DNA of 64,000 nucleotides from Cavenderia fasciculata (Eukaryota > Evosea > Eumycetozoa > Acytosteliales > Cavenderiaceae). The DNA lies in the NCBI RefSeq assembly GCF_000203815.1, contig NW_004457695.1, forward strand, positions 1 to 64,000, in the 5' to 3' direction. A program made the translations under genes and the position numbers. The notes beneath the pieces are model-generated. The model did not search any database, was not told where the DNA came from, and worked only from the letters and a program-made list of their open reading frames with translations. Shown here piece after piece: positions 1 to 10,477 of this stretch (position 1 is the first letter of the stretch; each line of letters opens with the position of its first letter).

Positions 1-341
1 AATATTTTTAGTAAAAATATATTTATCTGTAATAAATATTATTTATAATATAGCACCCGTCCCGCCCAACCCAAAGTCGGAATTCCATAAAACTGAATTG
101 CTAGTTCGGTCCCTCGTCCCTTTTATCCTTGCTGTCTCGCCTTGTTCCTCAAGTCAAACCCGCCAAGAACCTTTTTTTCTGCAAATTTTCTTGTAAAAAT
201 TTTCATTGTTGAACATTCCGAAAAATCTCTTCAATGAAATTTATCTCCATTTTTTGGGATTCTCAATAAATAAGACTATTCATTCATTTATATTATAAAT
301 AATATTTATTACAGATAAATATATTTTTAACTAAAAATATT
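1..341. mobile_element. MITE-like DNA element with 50-bp terminal inverted repeats
   Basis: Bases 1-50 and 291-341 are reverse complements of each other over their whole length, with a single one-base indel (TAG-TAAAA against TAG-TTAAAA). The 240 bp between them are distinctly GC-richer than the surrounding DNA (for example CACCCGTCCCGCCCAACCC near 54) and have no open frame. Long near-perfect terminal inverted repeats around a short non-coding core are the hallmark of a miniature inverted-repeat transposable element, mobilised in trans by a DNA transposase. The element begins at base 1, so the left flank and any target-site duplication cannot be seen. No second copy was noticed in the window. 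The near identity of the two ends suggests it is not very old. Confidence 0.72.
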
Positions 342-685
342 AATTTTTTTTTTGTGAACATTTATTATTTTTTTTAAACCTAATTAATATTTTTATATTT
401 TAAACAGTATATATTTATTATTTTTATTCTTTGATTCGTCTAAAAACTACTATATACATGCCAACTTTTTTCCCTATTTTGAACTTTTTTTGATTTTGGT
501 TCGACTCATGCCATGACCACTTTTTTTTAAAAAATAAGCTCATGGACCACAATTTTTTGTTTTTAGTATTATAGACAATTGAGAAGTTTAACCTTAAAAG
601 TATTAAATTTTTTTGAATGAATTTTGTTTAATCTTTTAATTAAATGTTGCCATAATGTTTGAAATAATAATATATAGATAATACC

Positions 686-1180
686 AAACTTTCATATTAA
701 GTTGAGTTGAATTTAAAGTTTTGGAAAAACTATGACCAATAACTTTAAAATTTTAGATAAAGGTTATTTTGTGGAATACTTTAAACTCAATATCATTTAA
801 TAATAATAATTTTAAAAATAGAATTTAAAGTTTCAAATCAAAAGAGTGAAAATATATCGTTTGTAAATGTTTTTTTAAAATTTACAAAAAACCAAGAGCA
901 CACACATAAAATTATGAAAAAGGTTTTTTTAAAAATTTAAAATAGTTTAGTATCTTACAAAAACAAAGTCCAATGGTGAATATCAAAGTTTGAAGTTAAT
1001 TGAGCTAAAATATACAATTTTGAAAATCAAAAACATAACAACAAAATCACTAATTTTTAATTTAAAAAATAAAAACTTTTTTAATATTTTGATACCTTTT
1101 CAAAATTCAGATCATTTCCAATGTTATAGTAAAGGTTTCAAGTCAAGAGAGCTAAACTATAAAATTCAGAAAAAATACAT
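686..1180. repeat. Decayed tandem-like repeat, period about 150 bp
   Basis: Four segments share a loose core of the form AAAG-TTT-AA-T-AA--GAG---AA-, near 686-735, 827-875, 984-1030 and 1131-1180. The last two are clearest: both have a TCCAATG box, then AAAG(G)TTT, then GAGCTAAA. Spacings are about 141, 158 and 147 bp. The copies are too diverged to be sure by eye, and base composition alone makes chance similarity likely in part. Confidence 0.35.
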
Positions 1181-1620
1181 TTGACAAAAAAACCAGTCCT
1201 TTTTGGTTAAAGACAATTTCGATGTATTTGTAACAAAGATCATTTTTGTTGGATTCTTTAATGTAAAATAGTGATAATAATTTTGACAAGTGGTACAACC
1301 AATATTTCCAATGAAAAAAGTGTAAAAAGATAAAACTAGTATTTAATTTACTTCAAAAAAAAACATCTTGGAACGATCAATCATTGATCATCAATATTTT
1401 AAAGGGGACAAATCATTTGATCCTTTTGATGAATTCAGCTTTGTTGTTTGTAGCTTCTCCCCTCACAATGGAAACAAGTTGAGTCTTTCACCTCCTGTTG
1501 ACAATCGAAGTAGAACAAAAAAAAAAAAAAAAAAAAAAACAAAAGATGCGTTTCCACCAAAAGATCTCCGACTCTTTGATTAATCAAACTAGATTAGACT
1601 CAACAAACATATATAAAAGT

Positions 1621-1660
1621 GAAACAGTAACAATAATAGTGAAACAGTAACAATAATAGT
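1621..1660. repeat. 20-bp direct tandem duplication
   Basis: The unit GAAACAGTAACAATAATAGT occurs twice in perfect tandem about 90 bp before the start codon of the RCC1-TBC gene, so it lies in the likely promoter or 5' leader. Confidence 0.9.
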
Positions 1661-1748
1661 GATCGAGAAAAGTTCACAACTCTCAACCGAGTCACAGTTA
1701 AAGTAAAGATACTTGTGCAACAAAACTTTTATCAAACTCTTGTACATT

Positions 1749-4700
1749 ATGAAACATCACAATAATTTTACATTGTTGAATGGATATAATGGCACAGATG
1801 ATGGTACATATGTTGTAGGATGGGGAAGATTATTTAAAAACAATAATGTAAATCATTTAGATGCCACAAGTAGAAACGAAAGTAGTAGTAGTTTACATTC
1901 TTCACTATCATCAAATTCGCTTTTAAATAGTAGCATTGGTAGTGGTATTAGTAGTCATCACGATGAAGAAGAACAAGGTGATGGCACTTTAGGACCTGAT
2001 ACAATATATCAATTCATTGGTAAAAATCCTCAACAATTATCAAGTGGTCATAATCATCAACTTTTAATTACTAGTAGGTAGAAAGAAAGAGGAGAGAGAT
2101 ATTATATACCTATAGCAATCACTAATCATTCATTCTTTTATATTTTTATTTAGGTGGAGGAGATATATATAGTTGGGGATCAAATAGTAAAGGTCAATTG
2201 GGTCATGGAGATATTTCACATAATCATCAAATTGAGCCAATCCGTAAATTCTCATTATTAAAAGCATTGTATGGCATTGTTCCAATACAAGTAGCAGCTG
2301 GTAATGAGTTTTCAATGGTTTTAACAAGCGAAGGAACAGTGTATAGTTTTGGTGTATCAAACGAGGGTCAACTTGGTAATTTATATGACTCTTATAATAC
2401 ATCGTCTACTGTCATTAATAATAATAATAATAATCTCAACAACTGTAATAATATATCAACAAACAAAGATTTGGATCCAACAAACAACAATAATAATAAT
2501 ACATCAGTAAATGTTTTATTATTTAATTCTCCATTTGGGAATTTACTAAATAATCCATCTGATACTAGTAATAATAGTAATGAATCATCGCCATCTTCAT
2601 CTTCTCCATCCCTAACATCTAGTAATGCTCAAGCACCAAGAAACAATCCAACCATAACACAAACATTGATTGGGTCAACATCAGTGACTGACAATTTATG
2701 GAATCATACACAACCTATTCCACGTCGGATAGGAACATTGGACGGTGTACAAATTACAATGGTTGCTTGCGGATCAAAACACACATTGTCATTGACTTGT
2801 GATGGTGCAGTATACGCATGGGGATCAAACAGAAATGGTCAATGTGGTTTACCACTTGATTACCCAATACTTCATCAACCAACTAGAGTAAAAATTGAAT
2901 ATAACCAAACAAATAATAATAGTAATAATAATACAAGTACATTTGTAATTATTGGTAGTATATCATGTGGATATTCACATTCAGTTGCAGTACAGGCACA
3001 CTCATCTCAACTATATTCATGGGGAAAAGGTTCAGACGGACAATTGGGACTTGGATCAAGATCTGACCATTCATCTCCAACAGCTATTCCATTGTTTACC
3101 AGTGATCCTATCGTCCGAATTTGTTGCGGACACTACCACACTGTTGCTCTTACCTCTCAATCAAAACTTTATTCTTGGGGTATGGGTTTTGCACTAGGAC
3201 ATGGCCAAGCCAAGGACAAACTGGTCCCAACCTTGATAGAAGCCTTTTCTCCATGCACAAAGGTCGTCAATATTGCATGTGGGTTCTCCCATACTGCCGT
3301 GCTCACGGAAAAGGGAAAATGTTTAACCTTTGGACATGGTGACCATGGCCAGCTTGGATACTTTAACAAAAAGAATGAAAGCACATCTTCTTTGGTCCCC
3401 ATCACTCCAAACGGCATAGATCAACTACAAATATCAAGTATATCATGTGGTTGGTTTAACACCTTTTTAATAGTCAAAGATTTGAATATAAATAATATTC
3501 AACAATCTTTTTCATCCTCCTCCTCCTCCTCCTCCAACCACAATCAACCGCCACAATCTGCTGAAATATTACAATCAAGAGTTAAAAGAGCTAGTATACC
3601 AAATGTTACAACTTCACCATTGGATCTTACAGAATCAATGCTACAATTGGAAAGGTTATTGATCGAGTTTGATGTTCAACAATCTTTAGAAATGATTAGC
3701 TCTTTTGATTTTGTTGAAGAAAAACTATTGGATCAAGTCCAAGACCAAAACATATCACAAAACAATCCTGGATTACCGACAGATAATTCGCTGGCATTGT
3801 CATCTCTTGCAAGATTAAATATGATACTGCAACCAAAAACAAAACCAAAAGAAAAAAAAAAAAACTCCAATTCATTTTATAATTTAATGTATGTAGAAAA
3901 AAAAAAAGGAATCAAAAATTATATAACAAAATATTTATTTATATTTTTTTTATTTTTCATAGTTCAAGTATATTATTTAGATCAAATAATAACAATAATA
4001 ATTATATCAAACCTTCATTGGCATTTGATCAAGAGGATTTATCAAGAATTTGGACAGATCGATTTATCCCAAAATGGGACAAGCGCATAAAGAACAAAGA
4101 TGAATGGTCGTTTATGTGGAGAAAGGGTGGCATCCCCCCATCTATCAGGTCAACCGTATGGAAGTTGGCAGCAGGCAACAAATTAAACATCTCTGAAGAA
4201 ATGTATCAATTCTATATTGATATTGTTGAAAAATTCTTAAAAAAGAGAAACCCTGCTCGATACAACAGAGGATACCAACCACCACAAAAACAACAACAAC
4301 AACAACCATCACAACAAGCAACCCATTCTCAACAATATAATTATATTGATAGTGATGATGATGAAAATGATGATCACTATCATAGGCGTGACAGTCATGG
4401 AAGGCATGTCGATAATATAATTGATGGTGATGGAAATGAAATCCAATACGATGAGACAGACATGCTTTTAGAGCAAACCTATCTCATGCTCGAATTGGAT
4501 CTACCTCGTTCATTTCCTCATCTTTTTCTATTTCATCGAACAGCACCTTACCACGATGAACTAATGAAAGTCTTGTTGGTATGGTCACTCTATCGTCCAG
4601 AGATCGGATACGTTCAAGGAATGTCCTATCTCTGCGGTCTCTTGTTGCTCCACATGAACAATGGTTTAGAGTGTTTTATAGTGTTTTCCAATATGCTAAA

Positions 4701-5133
4701 CAGCCACTATTTCAAGAGTCTCTACAATTTTGATATCCAACAGATGGTTAGACATATCAAAATTTACGATGTTCTCTTTCAAAAGAATCTTCCCGATCTC
4801 TACCGTTGCTTTAAACAAGTCGGTCTAGTATCGGAGCACTACCTATTGGAATGGCTCATGACTCTCTTTACCAAACAAATGTCTCTTCCCATTGTCACTC
4901 GTATATGGGATGGCTTCTTGCTTGAAGGTGAGGGCTATATATACGCAGCTGCTTTGGGTGCTCTAAAACTCCTCCAAAAACTACTCCTCCAATCCCCAAC
5001 CTTTGACGAATGTATTTTAACTCTACGAAGTGCTCCCCAAGACTTTAAAGAAGAATCTTTATTTATTTCAATTGATACAATTCATATTCCAAAGTTTTGT
5101 AAAAATTTAATCGATTCTTTAAATAAAACTTAA
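1749..5133 (+). CDS. RCC1-repeat / TBC (Rab-GAP) domain fusion protein
   Basis: Three exons, 1749-2073, 2154-3888 and 3963-5133, joined by two GT-AG introns with matching phase, give about 1076 residues. The N-terminal two thirds carry RCC1-type propeller repeats, each with a Y-S-W/F-G core followed by GQLG (for example YSWGSNSKGQLG, YAWGSNRNGQCG, YSWGKGSDGQLG). Asn- and Ser-rich loops are inserted between blades. A low-complexity linker leads to a TBC domain from about residue 740. Both GAP fingers are present: the arginine in LDLPRSFP (IxxDxxR motif) and the glutamine in YVQGMSYLCG. The protein should therefore stimulate GTP hydrolysis on a Rab, while the propeller may bind another partner or itself act on a small GTPase. 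The ATG was chosen because it is the first in-frame one. An 8-bp gap separates its stop from that of the convergent gene. Confidence 0.9.
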
Positions 5134-5141
5134 AATAAGAA

Positions 5142-5412
5142 TCATTTTTCATGAACCAAAGAAGAAGATGTTTGAATAACAACTTCAACTTGACAAGATA
5201 CTCCACCAATAATATTAGGAGGAGAATCATTTTCTAAAATGGCTAAAACCAAAACACATTCATTTATATGAATAAGATAATCCCAAAATCGACTTTGAAT
5301 TGATCTATCTTGATGATTTGATAATTTCTCCAATGAAAATCCAATTCCTTGTTGATTATACCTTGTTGTTAATTTTAATAATAAATCTTTAACATATTTA
5401 TCAATCTAACAG

Positions 5413-5443
<31 letters not shown>

Positions 5444-5967
5444 AAAATTAGATAACAACCAGTTATTATTTTTTTTTAATTATTTTTTGTTTACCTTTTT
5501 GTTTGAAAAAAATATGACAAGGAAAGAAATTATAAAATGTAATACTAAACCAGCAATTGCAATATAAAATTGAATTTTTTCTTGGAGAATATAAAATACT
5601 GTAAAGGGTATAAAAGATATAATATTTCCAATGGCCAGTTTAATAATATTTCTTTTGTAAAACATAAAGTTGCTGTTGAGTTTGAAAATAAAAAATTCAT
5701 AATCCAATATATCAATCTTTCCAATTGTTTCCTCTGGTTGTTTATAATCAAAACCATTTAAATTGTTGACTTTGACAAAAACTACTTTTCTATTCTCTCT
5801 CTCTCTCTCTCTCTATAATTGATTAATGATATTACTAAACAGAGATTATCATAAAAATAAGTAATAATTGTAACTTTTTTTTTTTGGTGTTTGTCTTGAT
5901 GATTAGCATTTAGGGAGAGGGGTAGTGGTAAGGTAAATCTGTAAAACTTGGAACCAATCAAAATCAT
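5142..5967 (-). CDS. Small protein with two predicted membrane segments, unrecognised
   Basis: Three exons, 5967-5875, 5812-5495 and 5405-5142, all in phase 0, give about 224 residues. The first exon is the weakest part: it is proposed because the open frame of exon 2 has no early ATG, and the splice joins in frame. It makes an odd Arg-Glu run from an (AG)10 tract. Exon 2 holds two strongly hydrophobic stretches (around IIKLAIGNIISFIPFTVFYI and FYIAIAGLVLHFIISFLVIF), consistent with a membrane hairpin. Exon 3 is soluble and ends VEVVIQTSSSLVHEK. I do not recognise the family. Intron 2 contains a long poly-A run (about 5412-5441). It is convergent with the RCC1-TBC gene. Confidence 0.6.
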
Positions 5968-6232
5968 AAACGATCGAAATTTTTGTAATCTATAATGTTT
6001 ATACCACCTTGATGATGATTAATAAAAGATAAATAGATAATATGATATCATTGTTTTTTTTTTTATATGCTCTAGATACGAAACAAGTTACCATCAAAAC
6101 CCACCAAAAGAGAGATCTGGTTCAGAGAAAAAAAAAATTAAAAAAAATTAAAATTAATTTCACTACAACAGGACAGACTTTTGTTTAGAAGCATTCTCTT
6201 ATCTTTTCAACACCAACAAATATCAACATAGA

Positions 6233-7209
6233 ATGAGAATCATTTTTACATTTGTATTATTGGCTATTTGTCACATATTAGCATTTGAGCAGAAAATACA
6301 ACCAGATGTCATTCAACAAATTAGCATTACATCACTGAGTGACCAAGCCACTCTAGAACTAGCACCTTTATCGACCGATACAAGTTTTAAACTTCAAGGA
6401 AAGGTTATTCCATGTTGGGGTGCATTTGATACCTATGTAGGATTAGGCAATGTACCAACTCCAACCGACAATGCCTTTTCTAAGAATTGGTCATCTATTG
6501 GTCAAACAGAAACTGAAGTTGCCTTTGAATTTAAAAATGTTGTAAGCAATACTACTGTGTAAGTGTAATAAATTACTAACAAAAAAAAAAAAATAAAAAA
6601 AAACCAACCTCTCTTTTTTATCTCTCTTTATATTTTAGATATCTTCAATTAAATGCATTGGATAAAACCTATATAGTTGGAAAACCATTTGCCAGTTTTG
6701 AAGTTTACCTAGGATCAAATGTATTTGGTGCTCAATGGCCAACACCAGGTGACAATGGTCAAATATCGATTACACTTGATGATGGAGGCAAGAGTGCCTT
6801 TATTACATTGACAGCCACCGACAATGATACTGATACCTATGAAGTATACACCTATGCCGGTGAGTTACCAGAAGGTGCATTTACCTTTTCATCATGTGGT
6901 GTTAGAGCATATGCCACCAAACAAAATAATATATTGGTAGAATCATCTGGAAATCAAAAGAAAATTTCATTCTCTGGACTTGATCCAAGTGTTCCAACCT
7001 ATGCAACAGTCATCGTAACTAGAGCCAATTATTCTTCAAATTATGGTTCCGCTATTTTTAATTGTATGTAGAGAGAGAGAGATATATATGATGGATGATT
7101 TATAGTTTTTCTAACATTTCATTTATTCTTTTATCAAGCATCCAACATTTTGAAATCATCTATTTCCCTCTTACTATTATCAGTATTATTGGTTTTCCTA
7201 TTCATTTAA
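6233..7209 (+). CDS. Secreted or GPI-anchored surface protein, unrecognised
   Basis: Three exons, 6233-6558, 6639-7063 and 7139-7209, give about 273 residues. The start is followed by a clear signal peptide (RIIFTFVLLAICHILAFE). The body is rich in Thr, Asp and aromatic residues with N-glycosylation sites and reads like an all-beta extracellular domain. It has a few cysteines. The last exon codes only a short hydrophobic tail (SLLLLSVLLVFLFI) directly before the stop, preceded by small residues, which fits a GPI-attachment signal or a C-terminal anchor. I see no family motif. It is transcribed in the same direction as the DCN1-like gene 190 bp downstream. Confidence 0.85.
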
Positions 7210-7397
7210 ATGAATTATTTTATCAATTCAACCTTTAAATTGTACAATAAACCCATTGCTCTCAATTGAAGTCTTTTTAGCTAAAGGACTGCTGTGATTC
7301 CAAGAAAAAATTAAAATAAATTAAAATTAAATTAAAAAAAACTCGACTATGTCTTTTTCAAAAACACTCAAAGCTGAAACTATTCATTATCAATCAA

Positions 7398-8419
7398 ATG
7401 GTCAGAAAAGGATCAAATACTACTACTACAACAACAGCAAAGAGTGCACCTGCCACAAAACAAGCAGAAAGCGTAAGAGTATACACATACAACCAAGGTT
7501 TATAAACCTATACTTATTAATCTTCCCTTCTTTTATCTACTATCATATATATATATAGAAAAAGAGAAAGAATGATGAAGATAAAGTACAACCTCATATA
7601 AAGAAATCATCATCTCCATTTACTAGTCTACAGATGATGTTTGAAAAGTACAAAGATGAAGATAATTTGATGGGTCCAGATGCAATTTGCAAGTTTTGTT
7701 TTGATTTGGGTTTGGCTCCCGAAAGTGTAAGTCTTATATATCTCTTAAGTCAATATTTATATATTAACTTACGTTCTCTATATTAAAGATACAAGTGTTA
7801 GTGTTGGCATGGCAAATGAATGCAGACAAAATGGGATACTTTCAAAAAGAAGAATTTGTTGTAGGATTGGAAAAATTAAAGTATGTCATCATGTAGAGAG
7901 GCCTCTCTCTTTCCTCTCTCTTTCTTTACTATATCATTCTAATATCTCTTCCTTTTTATTTAGGAGTTATGATCTAGTAACACTCAAGAAAGAATTGATA
8001 CAATTAACTGCACAGGTACTTGGTGATCCCAATAAATTCCTAGAGTTGTACAAGTTTTCTTTTGGATACTCTAGCGAGTTGGTAAACAAGAAACTATTGG
8101 ATGTAAACACTGCTGCAGAGCTTTTAGAGTTGGTACTTCCTCAAAGTGTACATACTCCAAACTTTGTTTCTTTTCTTCGAAGTGACAAACACAATCTAAA
8201 GGTTATCAACAAGGATCATTGGTTATGTTATAATGAATTTTCAAAAACTGTAAAGAGAGATTTATCAAATTATGATCAACAAGATGCATGTAGGTTTATA
8301 AGGAGAGAAAAGATATATTTTTAGCAATATATCCCTATAATATTAACTTTTTTTCCAAATTTATAGGGCCACTATTATTTGATACATTTGTCGAATTTGT
8401 ACAGGAACAAGATAGATAA
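7398..8419 (+). CDS. DCN1-like cullin neddylation protein (DCUN1D family)
   Basis: Five exons, 7398-7472, 7559-7726, 7789-7880, 7964-8289 and 8367-8419, give about 237 residues. The family promotes NEDD8 transfer onto cullins as an E3 co-factor of UBC12. The PONY/DCUN1 domain is recognisable from the two EF-hand-like repeats (starting near MMFEKYKDEDNLMGPDAI), the stretch LVLAWQMNADKMGYF, and the C-terminal signature split by the last intron, DAWPLLFDTFVEFV, which includes the DAWP core needed for cullin binding. The N-terminus is a short Thr-rich tail followed by a basic KKRKN patch, a possible nuclear signal. I chose ATG 7398 over the upstream ATG at 7349 because only the 7398 frame splices into the domain. 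AATAAA signals follow near 8555. Confidence 0.92.
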
Positions 8420-8636
8420 TAACCCACCCTTCATCAATAACGATTTCACAGCAAAAGTAAAAAAAAAAAGAAAAAAGAAAAAGAGAACCATAAAAAGTTC
8501 TTTTTGTCAACAAACCAAACAACATGTAATTTGGTTCAACATATATGTAAATATTAATAAAACAAACGAATAAAAAGCTACTGATAAATTTAATCACAAA
8601 AAATTGATTTAATATTTTGTGATTACTTTTTTTTAA

Positions 8637-8674
8637 TTAGGTTGGTATACTATCGCTATTAAGTGTATTATTAC

Positions 8675-8741
<67 letters not shown>

Positions 8742-10172
8742 TACATCTTCTTCTTCTTCATTATTGGATTTTGTCGATGGCGGTGGTGGTGAGGATAATT
8801 TTAAACTAGAGAATATTATTGTATTGTTTGTTGGACTGGATTGTGAGATATCATTACACAAGTCCTTGTTGTTAGTACTTTCAGTTGACAAGAGTGATGG
8901 AAAAGGTATTGGATTGGTATTAAATGGTGTAGACATTGACTTTAGTGAAGGTGATGCCGAGGGAGATTGCGGAGGAGATGAGCTGGTATTGCTATTGATT
9001 GATCTACTTCTAAAATAGGTAATCTTATTTTCCAAATCCTTAAAAAAAATAATAATTAATACTTTTAAATATTGCTTTTTTTTTTTTTTTTGTACCTACT
9101 GATACTAAATTAATCAGTTCATTGACAACAGAAATTGAACTAGTGGCACTTGAAGATGGAGTGTCCTCTGCACGTTGTCTTTGAGATTTGTGAGGCCTTG
9201 GTATATGAAATGACATTGGATTTTCTCTTTTGGCTTTCTGCTCAAACAAGAACGAGCAACAACAAAATACAATTCATTACAATGGTCCATTGATGATTTA
9301 AATAGTTTTGAATGGATTCCAAGTGAATTTAGATGATGATCGAAAGAATTGATAGAATTTTATAAATGGATGAAAAAGGATAGTTAGAAATATGAATATC
9401 ATATTATTATTATTATTATTATTCGGTTGTTGATCGATTATTGTTATTATTGTATTATCTAATTTACTAACCTCTGTTGGTATTGGTTTGATTAATATTT
9501 TTTTGTTATCTTTGACCGATATATCTTGTTTTAATTCTCTCATTTCTTCTCTTAGTCTTTGAATAGTTTCATCTGCATTTTGTTTTGATTCTTCTAGCTC
9601 GCTTTGCATCCAAACGTTTTCCTCCATGACACGATCCAATTTCTCAGACAAGTCTTGAACAGAAGCTGATGAAGCACGTTCACGTCTCTCTAATGTATCA
9701 TTTTCTTGTTCTAGTTTTCTTTTATCACCCAAAAGTGATTGTTTGAAATGTTTAAGTTTATCTACTTCGTCTTGTAAACTTGCTATTAAACTAGAAGACT
9801 CCCTACTAACACCATTCAATTTATCTTGTATATTTTCATAATCGTTTTTTAGTCGTCTAAAGTATAGATTATTAGAGTATAGAGTAGAGTAGAGTTAACA
9901 CCTACTATATGTGATGATTATCTATCTCTCTTCTTTTTTTCCTTCTTTGTTGTTGTTAAACACACATACGCATGTTGAGATACCAAATCTGTATGTTTCT
10001 TTTCACAAGCTCTTAGTTCAGTCTCCATTTCTTCTTCCAATTGCTTTGAAAACTCTTGATATTCATTAAAGTTTTGCTCCAAGTCATCTACTTCTTGTTG
10101 TTTATCTTCTAAGCATTTCTTCCAATACATTACCTCTTCTTGAGGTGTTGCAAAAGAAGGTGTATCTGACAT
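8637..10172 (-). CDS. nde1: NudE / NDE1-NDEL1 dynein regulator
   Basis: Four exons, 10172-9970, 9856-9472, 9237-9100 and 9038-8637, with consistent phases, give about 375 residues, close to animal NDEL1 (about 345). The first two exons code an almost continuous coiled coil with the NudE signature: a start like EEVMYWKKCLEDKQQEVDDL, then a second half containing KRKLEQENDTLERRERASS and the LIS1-binding-type segment LDRVMEENVWMQSELEE. NudE bridges LIS1 and cytoplasmic dynein and acts in nuclear positioning and mitosis. The C-terminal exon is low complexity: Ser/Pro-rich, an acidic EEEED patch and a poly-Asn run from (AAT)n. It is divergent from the S28 peptidase across a 305-bp spacer. Confidence 0.93.
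8673..8740. repeat. (ATT)n microsatellite coding poly-Asn in NudE
   Basis: A nearly pure ATT array read on the minus strand as AAT codons. It makes over 20 asparagines near the NudE C-terminus and should be length-variable. Confidence 0.95.
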
Positions 10173-10477
10173 TCGAATATTGTTGATGTTGTTATTGTTG
10201 TTCCAACGTTAACTTTAGTAACTTTTGATCGAAATGTATGATATACTCTTTTTTAACTTTAGTGGTTTAAACTACTAATTTAATAAATAAATAAATAATA
10301 TTAAATAAAATTCAAAAGCAGATCTGGTAGAAAAGTAATTAAAAAAAAAAACAATTATTTAAAAAAATCTAAAAAAAAATGAAGATGAAGGAAATTTCTT
10401 TCTTCTTCTCCTGTCTGATCAAAACTAGTCATAAAATATTTACATAATCTGTAATACTATCAGATCAAAGAAGAATC
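10173..10477. promoter_or_regulatory. Divergent promoter between NudE and S28 peptidase
   Basis: About 300 bp of AT-rich spacer between two divergent start codons, with poly-A/T runs and no open frame of note. It must hold both promoters. I see no specific factor site. Confidence 0.5.

Larger units (their letters stand above)
342..1748. other. Gene-free AT-rich block upstream of the RCC1-TBC gene
   Basis: About 1.4 kb with no convincing coding region. Short open frames at 990-1184 and 1368-1583 are lysine-rich, lack introns or family resemblance, and look like chance. The block holds a decayed repeat (686-1180), a 22-base A tract near 1519 and a 20-bp tandem duplication at 1621-1660. The last 150 bp are presumably promoter and 5' leader of the following gene. 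Confidence 0.6.

Noticed and set aside
1-341. Inverted repeat read as a tRNA or hairpin ncRNA gene
   Set aside because: The arms are 50 bp and AT-rich, the core is 240 bp, and no tRNA A/B box or cloverleaf is present. A transposon with terminal repeats fits better.
990-1583. Short open frames at 990-1184 and 1368-1583
   Set aside because: They are Lys/Asn/Ile-rich translations of AT-rich DNA or cross a poly-A run. They have no introns, no motif and no fit with neighbouring exons.
8673-8740. Triplet arrays (also at 28820, 39535, 42269, 43001) as CRISPR-like repeats
   Set aside because: They are pure triplets with no spacers, in eukaryotic coding and intron context.
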